A stretch of 44,189 bases of DNA from an uncultured bacterium (GCA_905215765.1 CAJMRP010000002.1:1-44189); one strand, 5' to 3'. Positions 15,242-23,800 are shown, numbered from the stretch's first letter. Numbers and translations: made by a program. Notes: a model not told the origin generated them from the sequence alone.

Positions 15242-16158
15242 AGGAGACCGTTGTCCTGAAGGACCTTCTTAATCGCCTCGACGTTCTCGCCGGTCATGGC
15301 CTTCACCGGGCGCGGCATGGTCGGGCTGTCGAAGATACCCATGAGGTTCATAGCGGTCTTGAAGGCGCCGACGCCACCGGCATAGCCCTGAACGCCCGAG
15401 GTGACATCCCAGATGTGGGAAATCTCGTTGAGGCGATCCTGCTCGGCCTTGACGGTAGCCCAGTCGCCGGCCTGAGCGGCCTTCCACTGACGCACGTAGC
15501 CCTCGGGCTCAACGTTGGCGAGACCCGGGACGGAACCGTCGGCGCCGCCGAGGTAAGCACCGTCGACGACGACCTCGTGACCGGTGAGGATGCTCATCGG
15601 ATGACCGTTCTTCTCGTTCTCCTGAACGAGGTAGCGGAACGAGATGTCATCACCCGAGGAATCCTTGACGCCGGCCAGGACGCCCTCGGCGCCGAGCTTG
15701 GCAAGGAGCTTCCAGGGGAGCTTGGTGTGGACGCAGACGGGAATGTCATAGGCAAAGATGGGCAGGTCGAGCTCCTCGTGCAGGATGCGGAAGTGCTCCT
15801 CGACCTCGGTCATGCCCTGCAGGGCATAGAACGGGCAGGTGGCGACAAGTGCATCGGCACCCAGCTCCTGAGCGACCTTGCCGTGCTCGATCATGCGCTC
15901 GGTCTCGGTGTCGATGATGCCGACCAGAACAGGCACGCGGTGGTCGACGATGCGCACGGCCTCGGCGACAATCTGGCGACGGCGCTCGTCGGTGGAGAAG
16001 ACGACCTCGCCCGAGGATCCCAGGAAGAACAGGCCATCGACGCCGGCATCGATCATGCGGTTGATGCTGCGCTCAAAGGAGGCAACATCGAGCTGGTGGT
16101 CTTCGGTATCGGGAACAACGACGGGAGGGATAACGCCGGTGAATTTCTGAGTTGCCAC
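15238..16158 (-). CDS. nanA: N-acetylneuraminate lyase-type aldolase (DHDPS/NAL family)
   Basis: Schiff-base aldolase that would split N-acetylneuraminate into ManNAc and pyruvate. The 307 residues have the family's substrate-carboxylate motif as LGSSGE (GSTGE in E. coli NanA), the tyrosine motif AYDIP, and the Schiff-base lysine in GVKDSSG. A GTG start was chosen because AAGGAG lies six bases upstream and the protein then opens VATQKFTGVIPPVVVP, where family members begin; an earlier in-frame start would add 28 residues and have no SD. The family also holds dihydrodipicolinate synthases and other pyruvate aldolases; neighbouring nanE, the kinase and a SatABCD-like importer favour the sialic-acid role. 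Confidence 0.82.
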   Translation of the reverse strand: MATQKFTGVIPPVVVPDTEDHQLDVASFERSINRMIDAGVDGLFFLGSSGEVVFSTDERRRQIVAEAVRIVDHRVPVLVGIIDTETERMIEHGKVAQELGADALVATCPFYALQGMTEVEEHFRILHEELDLPIFAYDIPVCVHTKLPWKLLAKLGAEGVLAGVKDSSGDDISFRYLVQENEKNGHPMSILTGHEVVVDGAYLGGADGSVPGLANVEPEGYVRQWKAAQAGDWATVKAEQDRLNEISHIWDVTSGVQGYAGGVGAFKTAMNLMGIFDSPTMPRPVKAMTGENVEAIKKVLQDNGLL

Positions 16159-16226
16159 AAGAATCTCCTTAGTTGTCTGGCGAGCGGCCCTATGCCGCCC
16201 ACTCTTGTTGGCAGTGTCCAGGCTGT

Positions 16227-17078
16227 CTAGGCCAAAGAACACGGGTAGAACGTTTGGTTAAAGAAGTCGACGACTTCGTTTTCGAACGCATTGATGCGCT
16301 CGTGAGCGTATTTGGCATAGATGATATGCCTTCGGTCACACTCAAGACCGTTGAATACGGCAAACTGACCCTTGGGATCGCTCACGGTGTCCATAAGCGA
16401 TGTGCCCATGAGCACCGATCCACGCACCCGAGACGACAGAGCCTCGAGGCCACCGGGGATTGGATTGGCAACCGCCGTGCAGGCAAGGCCCCGCTCGTCC
16501 AGAGCGGAAACCGCCAGCGCAACACCGCCGCCAAGGCCCTCGCCCCACGCAAAAATGCGATCGGAGTCCACGCCATCAAGATTGCGCGCCACCTTCGCCA
16601 GCGCGCAACCCCAACGGACGCGCTCGACAAAAGCGGGCGAAGAAATCCCCCGCTGCAGGTCGTCCGCACCAGCAACATCGTCATCCAGCGCGAGGGCGGC
16701 ATACCCCATGGCGGCAAATCTCGTCATGTGATGCCAGCCGCGCACAGGCCGATCGATGTCGTGGAACATCAGGCACAACGGCACGCGCTCAGATACTCGG
16801 GCACGACCGACAGGCTCGATCAAACGAGCGTGAATCGCATCGTCACCGAGCTCAAAGGAGACCTCCGAGTAACGGGCGCAGGGGTTAACAAAGTCAATCG
16901 CCGTAATGGCCAGGCCTTGAATCTCAAGATTCGAAGCGCATGTCTCTAAATCAGAAACATCTGCTTGGACATCACCGCGCCAGTCCCGATATTCTGCAAG
17001 CCTTGACGAAACCGTTCCAGGAATTCCCACGAGCCCGGGGACAATCAGCTCGTCAACATTGCTCTCGCACTTAGACAT
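16227..17078 (-). CDS. CE7/acetyl xylan esterase-like protein lacking the nucleophile serine (predicted pseudoenzyme)
   Basis: A 283-residue alpha/beta-hydrolase-like protein, paralogous to the intact esterase encoded just before it. The nucleophile-elbow sequence is WGEGLGGG where the neighbour has NGASQGGG, so glycine 181 stands where the catalytic serine 183 would be. Aspartate 230 and histidine 259 remain, 29 residues apart exactly as in the neighbour (D274 and H303), while about 42 residues between elbow and aspartate are missing. The gene starts inside the end of its neighbour with an eight-base overlap (ATGTCTAA) behind a purine-rich SD. It is intact, without frameshift or stop, so it looks selected for. 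It may act as a binding or regulatory partner of the active esterase, or use another chemistry; neither is shown by the sequence. Confidence 0.72.
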   Translation of the reverse strand: MSKCESNVDELIVPGLVGIPGTVSSRLAEYRDWRGDVQADVSDLETCASNLEIQGLAITAIDFVNPCARYSEVSFELGDDAIHARLIEPVGRARVSERVPLCLMFHDIDRPVRGWHHMTRFAAMGYAALALDDDVAGADDLQRGISSPAFVERVRWGCALAKVARNLDGVDSDRIFAWGEGLGGGVALAVSALDERGLACTAVANPIPGGLEALSSRVRGSVLMGTSLMDTVSDPKGQFAVFNGLECDRRHIIYAKYAHERINAFENEVVDFFNQTFYPCSLA

Positions 17079-18048
17079 GAGCCTCCCCTCCCTTGCAGAA
17101 AAACGGAATGATCAGATCGTCAAAATCCTGAATCTCCTCGTGGCCAAAGCCTTCAAAGAACTCATGACGCTTTCCGCAGGTCAGGTTGTTATAGACCGCA
17201 AACTGCGTCGCTGGCGGACAGACGATATCGGCTGTGCCGGTGCCAAACAGCACGGGGCATTTGACCATAGGGGCAAAGTTCTTGGAATCGAAGTACGCCA
17301 GCTTGGCATAGGCTTCGTCAATACGAGTCGAGTCCTCGTCAAACCAGCGAGACCAATAGCGCAAGCCCTCGTAGGCAATGTCGTCGGCATCCAAATCCCA
17401 GACCAGGCGGAAATCTGACAGGAAGGGATAGAGGATGGCGGCGCGATTGATAAGCTCGCTGTTAAGCGCACAGGTCGCAATGCCCAAACCGCCGCCCTGC
17501 GACGCGCCGTTCACAAACACACGCGCAAGATCGATGCCCTCGAGCTCGCGAACGATGCGGCACAGGATTCGAATATCTTGGTGTAAGCGGACATAGTAGA
17601 GGTTGGCAGGGTCGCCGTCGATACCGGCGACGATATGCCCGGCAACCGTTGTGCCCTCAAATCCACCAATGTCCTCGGAGGGACCTCCTTGGCCGGGGCA
17701 GTCGAGGGCGATGAGTGCCATGCCCATGCCCGCAAACGACGCCTGCTCAAACCAGCTGCGGCTTGCACCCGGATACCCATGGAACTGAAGTACCAATGGC
17801 ACGGGCTCGTCCGAGACGGGTTTAAGGTACTTGGCATGCAGGCGCGCGCCACACATGCCGGTATACCAGAGGTCGAAAAGCTGGCAGGTCGCGGCATCGG
17901 CGACCGATGCCGTCTCGATCGCATAGTCAAGCCCGACGGCGTCGGCCTCGGCCATGCGATCCTTCCAAAAGAGATCGAAATCTGATGGACGGGGCATGGC
18001 GCCTCGATATTCACCAAATTGATGTTGTAGCTCCTGAGCACTTGGCAT
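17071..18048 (-). CDS. CE7-family carbohydrate esterase (acetyl xylan esterase / cephalosporin-C deacetylase-like)
   Basis: Predicted cytoplasmic deacetylase with no signal peptide. The 325 residues match the CE7 family: CPGQGG (family RGQG region), GASQGG with nucleophile serine 183, TGTADIVCPP with aspartate 274, and FGHEE with histidine 303, a spacing close to that of known CE7 enzymes. In this operon the likely substrates are O-acetyl groups on imported sialic acid, a role filled in other bacteria by unrelated NanS-type esterases; that is inference. The ATG at 18048 was chosen over a TTG five codons earlier whose SD would abut it; the true start is uncertain. A 10-bp hairpin lies between it and satD. 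Confidence 0.85.
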   Translation of the reverse strand: MPSAQELQHQFGEYRGAMPRPSDFDLFWKDRMAEADAVGLDYAIETASVADAATCQLFDLWYTGMCGARLHAKYLKPVSDEPVPLVLQFHGYPGASRSWFEQASFAGMGMALIALDCPGQGGPSEDIGGFEGTTVAGHIVAGIDGDPANLYYVRLHQDIRILCRIVRELEGIDLARVFVNGASQGGGLGIATCALNSELINRAAILYPFLSDFRLVWDLDADDIAYEGLRYWSRWFDEDSTRIDEAYAKLAYFDSKNFAPMVKCPVLFGTGTADIVCPPATQFAVYNNLTCGKRHEFFEGFGHEEIQDFDDLIIPFFCKGGEAHV

Positions 18049-18084
18049 GGCTCGTGAACCCAACCTTTCGAAATCGCAACGGAG

Positions 18085-18112
18085 GTGCGCCCGGCAAGGG
18101 AACCGGGCGCAC
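18085..18112 (-). other. Intercistronic stem-loop between satD and the CE7 esterase gene
   Basis: A perfect 10-bp GC stem (GTGCGCCCGG at 18085-18094 and CCGGGCGCAC at 18103-18112) has an eight-base loop. The minus strand continues CTCCGTTGCG with no U-tract, so full termination is unlikely; partial attenuation or stabilisation of the transporter mRNA is more probable. Confidence 0.6.
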
Positions 18113-18128
18113 GGGAGGGAAAGCGAGG

Positions 18129-18956
18129 CTACTCGCCGAGCTTGGGATGCAGCAGCGACGGCGCAGCGCCGAGCAGCATCTTGGTGTAGGGGTCCTGGGG
18201 GTGCTGGAAGACCTGCTTGGCCTCGCCCTGCTCGACGATCCTGCCGCCATTCATAACGATGATGTCGTCAGAGATATAGCGGACCGTCTGGATGTCATGG
18301 CTGATGAACACCATGGCCAGGCCGAGCTCCTTCTTAAGGTCGGTCAGCAGGTTCAGAATCTGCGCGCGGACCGAAACGTCCAGAGCCGAGGTGGGCTCGT
18401 CGGCGATGATGGCATCGGGGTTCAGCGACAGGGCACGGGCAATTGCGACGCGCTGGCGCTGGCCACCCGAAAGCTGGCCGGGAAGAACCTCGGCAGCGGA
18501 GCTGGGCAGACCGGTGAGCTCCAAGAGTTCCTTGACGCGCTTCTCCTGCTCGGCCTCGGTACCCAGGTTGTGGACGCGCATGGGGTCGAGCAGCTGCTCG
18601 CGAACGACCATGCGGGGATTGAGCGCCGTGGCCGGGTTCTGGAACACGACCGAGATGACGCGACCCATGTGGCGACGGTCCTCGGCGGTACGTTTGGTAA
18701 CGTCCTTGCCCTTAAAGTAGACCTTGCCGCTCGTGGGGGCCTGCAGGCCGCACATGACGTTGGCGGTGGTGGACTTACCGCAACCGGACTCGCCGACGAT
18801 GCCGATCGTCTGACCGGGCATGAGCTTAATCGTTACACCCTGGACGGCGTGAACCAGGTTGGGGTGCAGAATCGAGCCGGTACGGGTCCTAAAGGTGACG
18901 TGGACGTCATCAAGGAAGATGATCGGCTCGACGCCGTTGACTGCGGTCTCGCTCAT
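18129..18956 (-). CDS. satD: Peptide-type ABC transporter ATP-binding protein (SatD position)
   Basis: Second ATPase of the island's importer, 275 residues. Walker A is GESGCGKST near residue 54, the signature LSGGQRQRV and Walker B AIIADEP follow, and the C-terminus ends just after DPYTKMLLGAAPSLLHP. It is shorter than OppD/OppF because it lacks most of the cysteine-bearing tail. The ATG directly abuts the stop codon of satC (TAG then ATG). The gene order binding protein, permease, fused permease-ATPase, ATPase is the one described for the Haemophilus ducreyi SatABCD sialic-acid transporter and similar actinobacterial systems, which supports the name. Confidence 0.8.
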   Translation of the reverse strand: MSETAVNGVEPIIFLDDVHVTFRTRTGSILHPNLVHAVQGVTIKLMPGQTIGIVGESGCGKSTTANVMCGLQAPTSGKVYFKGKDVTKRTAEDRRHMGRVISVVFQNPATALNPRMVVREQLLDPMRVHNLGTEAEQEKRVKELLELTGLPSSAAEVLPGQLSGGQRQRVAIARALSLNPDAIIADEPTSALDVSVRAQILNLLTDLKKELGLAMVFISHDIQTVRYISDDIIVMNGGRIVEQGEAKQVFQHPQDPYTKMLLGAAPSLLHPKLGE

Positions 18957-20972
18957 CTACATCACCTCCGCGTGAGGGGTCAAACCATTTGCCTTGAGCA
19001 CCTCGTCGGGGAGCTCGGAATAGAAGTGCTCGGTGCCGGGCACGCGCTTGAAGACCGGACGGGTGTCCAGGCCAATACGCGGATGGCTCGAGCGGGGCGC
19101 GAAGCGATCGCCCTTGGGGAAATCGCGCGGGCTCGGAACGGCGCCGGGCACCTGGTGCAGGCGACCCGAACCGCTCTCGATGGACAGAACGGAACCCAGA
19201 AGACCGCGGGTGTACTCGTGGATCGGGTTGGTGAGCAGCTCCTTGGTGGGTGCCTGCTCGATAACCTGGCCGGCGTACATAACCGTGATGTTATGGGCAA
19301 CCTCGGCGACCAGAGCCAGGTCATGCGAAACGAAGATCATGGCAAAGCCGAGCTTGGCCTGAAGGTCGTTAAGCAGCTTGATGACCTGCTTCTGGACGGT
19401 AACGTCCAGAGCGGTCGTGGGCTCGTCGCAGATGACCAGCTTGGGGTCGCGGGTAAGGGCCATAGCGATCAGAACGCGCTGACGCTGGCCACCGGAAAGC
19501 TCATGCGGATAGCTCTCGAGCGTACGCTTGGGGTCGAGGCCCACGAGCTCCAGGAGCTCCTCGGCGCTACGGGTGCCGCCACGCTTGGTGAGCTGCTTCA
19601 TCTGGGCGGAAATGAGCATGGAGGGGTTGAGCGAGGACAGGGCGTCCTGATAGACCATGGCGATATCGGTACCGCGCAGGCCGAACCACTCCTTCTTGCT
19701 CATCTTGAGCAGGTCGCGGCCCTCCCAGAGAACCTCACCGGAAAGATGCTCGTCATCGTCGGTCAGGCCCATGATGGCCAGCGTGGTGATGGACTTACCG
19801 CAGCCGGACTCGCCTACCAGGCCCATGGTCTGGCCGGGACGGACGTCAAAGTTGACGTGGTCGACGACGTTGATGTCACCGTGGTGCTCAAACTGGATGC
19901 AGAAATCGCGGACCGAAAGGATCGGCTCGACGGACTCATCGGGCACATGGCGGTCGTTACGCTTGAGTTCGACATCACGCAGAGCGCCAAGACGGGCGGA
20001 CAGGGACTGAGCCTGCTCCTTGTAGGCGCGAACGGGGTCGGAGACGAGCAGGTCGGCCTCGCGGCGCTTGGAGGAGTCGGTCGGATCCAGGGCGGCGGAG
20101 GGAGCAGCGGCCATGGCGTCGGTAATGCCCTCGGACAGGATGTTGAGCGCCAGGCAGGTGATCATGATGGCCAGGCCCGGGAACAGTGCCTGCCACCAAC
20201 GGCCGGCAAGCACGCCACCGCGAGCGTCGGCGAGGATGTTGCCCCAGGTAGCGGTGGGCTCCTGGATACCAGCGCCGATGAAGGTCAGCGAGGCCTCGAA
20301 GATGATGGCGTCGGCGACCAGGGTAACGGTAAAGACCATGATCGGGGCGATGCAGTTACGCAGAACATGCTTGATCAAAATCCACGGAGCCTTGGCGCCG
20401 GAAACGATGACCGCGCGGACATAGTCCTCGCCGTACTCGGACACGATGTTGGCGCGTACGATACGGGCAATCTGCGGAGTGTACATAAAGCCGATGGCGA
20501 AGATGATCGACGGCACGGAGTTGCCCAGGATGGAGACGAAGACGGCCGCGAGGGCGATGCCCGGGATGGACATGATGATGTCCAGGATACGCATGATCGT
20601 CTCGGAGACGGCCTTGCGCGAAACCGCTGCAAGGGCGCCCACGACCGAGCCGCAGACCAGAGCCATGGCAGTGGCGCCAAAGCCGATAATCAGCGAGTAA
20701 CGACCGCCGTAGAGCATACGCGACAGAATGTCGCGACCCTTATCGTCGGTACCGAAGATAAATCCGTTGCCGGGAGCCTGGCGAGCCGTAAAGATCTCGA
20801 CCGGGCTATAGGGGGCAAGAAGGGGCGCCAGGATCGCAGTCAGGGCGACCAGCACCAGCACGACGGCGGCAATCTTAGAAGACAGCGTCATCTTCTTCCA
20901 GCCACCGAGCTTGAGCCCCTTGGAGGCAGCCTTCTCGAGCTGCTCGGTTTGCTTCTCTCGAATCTTTACCAT
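18957..20972 (-). CDS. satC: Fused ABC permease-ATPase (DppC-DppD type, SatC position)
   Basis: A single 672-residue chain joins two subunits that are separate in most peptide-type transporters. The N-terminal part, to about residue 290, is a DppC-like permease with FGTDDKGRDILSRMLYGGRYSL, an EAA-type loop (VRAVIVSGAKAPWILIKHVLRN) and LSEGITDAM. A charged linker of about 60 residues leads to an ATPase with Walker A GESGCGKSI near residue 385, signature LSGGQRQRV, Walker B LVICDEP and the tail RGLLGSVLSIE. This fusion is the hallmark of SatC. It lies three bases after satB and abuts satD. The opp system in the same window has the unfused form, a useful contrast. Confidence 0.88.
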   Translation of the reverse strand: MVKIREKQTEQLEKAASKGLKLGGWKKMTLSSKIAAVVLVLVALTAILAPLLAPYSPVEIFTARQAPGNGFIFGTDDKGRDILSRMLYGGRYSLIIGFGATAMALVCGSVVGALAAVSRKAVSETIMRILDIIMSIPGIALAAVFVSILGNSVPSIIFAIGFMYTPQIARIVRANIVSEYGEDYVRAVIVSGAKAPWILIKHVLRNCIAPIMVFTVTLVADAIIFEASLTFIGAGIQEPTATWGNILADARGGVLAGRWWQALFPGLAIMITCLALNILSEGITDAMAAAPSAALDPTDSSKRREADLLVSDPVRAYKEQAQSLSARLGALRDVELKRNDRHVPDESVEPILSVRDFCIQFEHHGDINVVDHVNFDVRPGQTMGLVGESGCGKSITTLAIMGLTDDDEHLSGEVLWEGRDLLKMSKKEWFGLRGTDIAMVYQDALSSLNPSMLISAQMKQLTKRGGTRSAEELLELVGLDPKRTLESYPHELSGGQRQRVLIAMALTRDPKLVICDEPTTALDVTVQKQVIKLLNDLQAKLGFAMIFVSHDLALVAEVAHNITVMYAGQVIEQAPTKELLTNPIHEYTRGLLGSVLSIESGSGRLHQVPGAVPSPRDFPKGDRFAPRSSHPRIGLDTRPVFKRVPGTEHFYSELPDEVLKANGLTPHAEVM

Positions 20973-20975
20973 AAT

Positions 20976-21932
20976 CTACACCGTCCTGATGCGCGGGTTG
21001 ATGAGCAGGTAGAGCATGTCAACCACGATGTTGATGATGATGAAGGCAAGAGCAACGACGATAACGACGCCCTGAACCAGGTTCGCCTCGTTGCCCTGAA
21101 CGCCCTGCAGAATCGCGGTGCCCATGCCGGGGAGGTTGAAGATAACCTCGATGACGACAGCGCCGCCCATGAGGTAACCGATCTTAAGACCGAGGGTGGT
21201 GACCGGGGTGATCAGCGCATTGCGAAGAACATTGATGCCGACGACGACCTTCTCGGGAACGCCGGCGCCGCGAGCCATACGGACATAATCCTTGTCGAGC
21301 TCCTCGACCATGGCGGTACGCACGATACGAGTCATCTGGCCCGTCAGCGGAAATGCCAAGGCGATGGCGGGCATGATCATACGTCCCAGATAGCCAACCG
21401 GATTCGTGGTGAAGTGAGGCAGAGCACCCGATGCCGGGAGCACCTTAAGGTAGGAAGAGAACAGCAGGATCAACAGAACGGCAAGCCAGAACGACGGGGT
21501 TGCCAAGCCGGCGATGGAAAAGACGCGGATCACTTGGTCCGGCCATTTGTCGCGATACAGTGCCGCGATGACGCCGAGCAAAAACGAAACGACCGCACCG
21601 ATGGCAAGACCGATGAAGGTCAGCTGCATCGTGACGGGCAGGGCCGTGGAGATGCGCTTGGCAACGGAGTTGCGAGCAGCACCATAGGTGCCCATGTCGC
21701 CATGGACCAAATCGCCCATATAGCGCACGTAGCGCACGGGCCAGGGGTCGTCCAGACCATACTTCTCATGGTACTCGGCAACCGCCTCGGGCGAGGCACC
21801 GTCACCCAACGCCGTGTAGGCGGGGTCGGTCTTGGAGAACGACATAAGGAAGAACACCAGGACGGTGACGCCCAATGCCATGATCGGCAGCGCCACAAGA
21901 CGCCTTCCAATCAAACGTAGCAAGTTGTTCAC
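20976..21932 (-). CDS. satB: Peptide-type ABC transporter permease (DppB type, SatB position)
   Basis: Membrane permease of 319 residues. It opens with the DppB N-terminus (LLRLIGRRLVALPIMALGVTVLVFFL), has AAYRDKWPDQ and a FSIAGLATPSFWLAVLLILLFS membrane segment, an EAA loop (RMARGAGVPEKVVVGINVLRN), and ends INPRIRTV. A GTG start was chosen because AAAGGGGAG lies five bases upstream; an in-frame TTG at 21965 would add 11 hydrophilic residues without SD. It forms the channel with the permease half of SatC. The 157-bp gap to satA contains two hairpins. Confidence 0.86.
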   Translation of the reverse strand: MNNLLRLIGRRLVALPIMALGVTVLVFFLMSFSKTDPAYTALGDGASPEAVAEYHEKYGLDDPWPVRYVRYMGDLVHGDMGTYGAARNSVAKRISTALPVTMQLTFIGLAIGAVVSFLLGVIAALYRDKWPDQVIRVFSIAGLATPSFWLAVLLILLFSSYLKVLPASGALPHFTTNPVGYLGRMIMPAIALAFPLTGQMTRIVRTAMVEELDKDYVRMARGAGVPEKVVVGINVLRNALITPVTTLGLKIGYLMGGAVVIEVIFNLPGMGTAILQGVQGNEANLVQGVVIVVALAFIIINIVVDMLYLLINPRIRTV

Positions 21933-21972
21933 GTTCTCTCCCCTTTCTTTTGTCGGTAGGACCAACTGGTAT

Positions 21973-22030
21973 ATGAGTACGGATACTCATTACAAGACCC
22001 GAGCGACATCGTTGCCGCCCGGGTCTTTGT
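21973..22030 (-). promoter_or_regulatory. Two tandem stem-loops between satA and satB
   Basis: A 7-bp stem with a four-base loop (ATGAGTA at 21973-21979, TACTCAT at 21984-21990) is next to a larger hairpin with outer arms about 21992-22001 and 22020-22030 plus an inner G-U-containing stem. Neither has a good U-tract on the minus strand. As in the opp operon, they follow the binding-protein gene and may raise satA mRNA over the membrane genes. Confidence 0.55.
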
Positions 22031-22089
22031 TTCAACTATGAGGATACGGTCCCAACGACCGACATCCTGCATACAGACTCAAGCGAGTC

Positions 22090-23703
22090 TTACGCCTTGA
22101 CGGTCGCAACGCCCCTGAAGGACATGCTCGTCGTGCCGATGCCCTTGAAGCCATCGAGGGCCTCGCCGTTGGGCGCAGTGGACGGATCGTCCCAGGAAGC
22201 GGAGACGGTCTTGACGTGGACAACGGGGTACAGAACGGCGTTGTCGGCAATGATGTCGAAGCACTCGTTCCACTTCTTCTGCTGCTCGTCGCCCTCGGCG
22301 GCAAGAGCCTCGTCCATGAGACCGTGGAGCTTCTGCCACTCAGCGGACTCCTTCCACGGGCAACGGGTCTGCATCCAGACGTTGTCGCCGTACCACCAGT
22401 TGAGCAGCAGGTCGGGATCAGCGCCGAAGCAGGAAGGATCGCCAGGGGCAAGGAGGATATCGTAGGCCTCGCCGCCGTCAATGGCAGCGTAGGTAGCCGG
22501 CGAGGTATCGGTCTGGATGGTCACATCGAAGCCGAGAGCGTCGAGGTCGTTCTTGACCTGGGCGGCCATGCCCTTAATCTGCTCGTTGTCGGTGGTGCGC
22601 AGGGTGATGGCACCCGGGGTGATGCCAGACTCCTCGATGAGCTTCTTAGCCTTCTTGGCGTCGGTCTTGTACACCGTGGAAGCCTCATGATAGTTGGTGA
22701 AGCTCTTGGGCAGGTAGCAGCTGGCAGCGGTAGCAAGGCCGGCGAAGGTGTTGCTGACCATCTTCTCGGTGTCGAGCGCATACATGACGGCCTGACGGAC
22801 CTTGACGTTGTTCCAAGGCTCCTTGGCGACGTTGAACATGATGAAGCGGGTGCCGAAACCCTGAACGTTATCGATCTTGCAGCCGGCGCTCTCGAGCTGG
22901 TCGACGGCGTCAGCGGTAACGAGCTCCATAACGAGCGTGGAGCCCTCCTGCTGAGCGGTAACGCGAGCGGTGGGGTCGGTCAGGATGCTGTACTGGATCT
23001 TCTTATCCTCGGCAGCATACTCACCGTTGTACTCGGGGTTGGGAACCAGAGTGATCTCGGTATCGGAGATAGAGTCGTACATCCAGGGGCCGGAACCGAT
23101 CGGCTGCTTGGCGCGATCCTCCTCGGTCTGGGTGGCCGGGGTAACGCGGACGATGGCCAGACGATCCTTGAGCAGGGAGAAGTTGGGGACCTTGGTCTTG
23201 ACCGTCACGGTGCTGGCGTCCTTGGCCTCGATGGACTCGAAGGGCTGGAAGAACGGAGCATAGGTAGCGGAAGCGGCGCAAGCGGTGTAGGAGGCAACGA
23301 CATCGTCAGCGGTGACCTCGGTGCCATCGGAGAACTTGGCGCCCTTGCGGATGGTGACCTCGAAAGTGGTGTCGTCCACAGACTTGGGATCGTCGGTGGC
23401 GAGCTCGTTGAAGGTGCTGTAGTCGTGGTAATCGATGCCGTAGAGGCCCTCGACGACGTGCCAGTTAGCACCCAGGCCCACAGCGGAGCCGGTGCTAGCG
23501 GGATCGAAGCTGGACGGAGCGTAAGCGGAACCAGCGGTGATCACGCCGCCGCCACGGTTGGCGGAATCGGTGGAACCGGAAGCGGAACCCTCGTCGCTAG
23601 AGCTGCCACCGCAGCCGGTGAGACCAAGCCCTGCGACAGCAGCGACGCTGCCGGTGAGGCCGAGGAACGAACGCCTGGACATACCCTTGTTGATGATGGC
23701 CAT
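22090..23703 (-). CDS. satA: SBP family 5 substrate-binding lipoprotein, Tat-type leader (SatA position)
   Basis: Extracytoplasmic receptor of the island's ABC importer, 538 residues. The leader MSRRSFLGLTGS (from about residue 8) has a twin-arginine motif close to the SRRxFLK consensus, then a hydrophobic run and a lipobox ending LTGC, giving a Tat-exported lipoprotein anchored near residue 33. The mature protein has the family-5 pattern including TTFEVTIRKGAKFSDG and QPIGSGPWMYDS. The ATG was chosen because TAGGAG lies five bases upstream; an earlier in-frame start adds only five residues. Sialic acid or a related sugar is inferred from nanA, nanE and the kinase gene downstream; a peptide ligand is the alternative. 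Confidence 0.84.
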   Translation of the reverse strand: MAIINKGMSRRSFLGLTGSVAAVAGLGLTGCGGSSSDEGSASGSTDSANRGGGVITAGSAYAPSSFDPASTGSAVGLGANWHVVEGLYGIDYHDYSTFNELATDDPKSVDDTTFEVTIRKGAKFSDGTEVTADDVVASYTACAASATYAPFFQPFESIEAKDASTVTVKTKVPNFSLLKDRLAIVRVTPATQTEEDRAKQPIGSGPWMYDSISDTEITLVPNPEYNGEYAAEDKKIQYSILTDPTARVTAQQEGSTLVMELVTADAVDQLESAGCKIDNVQGFGTRFIMFNVAKEPWNNVKVRQAVMYALDTEKMVSNTFAGLATAASCYLPKSFTNYHEASTVYKTDAKKAKKLIEESGITPGAITLRTTDNEQIKGMAAQVKNDLDALGFDVTIQTDTSPATYAAIDGGEAYDILLAPGDPSCFGADPDLLLNWWYGDNVWMQTRCPWKESAEWQKLHGLMDEALAAEGDEQQKKWNECFDIIADNAVLYPVVHVKTVSASWDDPSTAPNGEALDGFKGIGTTSMSFRGVATVKA

Positions 23704-23707
23704 GTCT

Positions 23708-23724
23708 TCTCCTATCAATAGAGA
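23708..23724 (-). promoter_or_regulatory. Hairpin masking the satA ribosome binding site
   Basis: TCTCCTAT (23708-23715) and ATAGAGA (23718-23724) can pair with one bulged base, and the arm closest to the start codon holds the SD TAGGAG. Loop closure is tight, so the end pair may open. It could reduce translation unless an upstream element competes for it. Confidence 0.35.
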
Positions 23725-23772
23725 ATCTTACTCGGGAGCACCTAGACTTGCCCCCGCGCAACTTGCGGACGA

Positions 23773-23800
23773 TATATACCTTACCTACCGACGAACCCAA
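23773..23800 (-). promoter_or_regulatory. Candidate proximal satA promoter
   Basis: TTGGGT (23795-23800) and TATATA (23773-23778) are separated by 16 bp on the minus strand, 70 bp before the satA ATG. If this is the main promoter, the inverted repeats upstream act as DNA operators; if transcription begins further up, they lie in the RNA leader. Confidence 0.35.

Noticed and set aside
17907..21920. A 1,337-codon open frame on the plus strand.
   Set aside because: It runs antisense to satB, satC, satD and the CE7 gene, which have clear motifs and SDs. Long antisense frames are common in GC-rich DNA; its protein has no recognisable domain.
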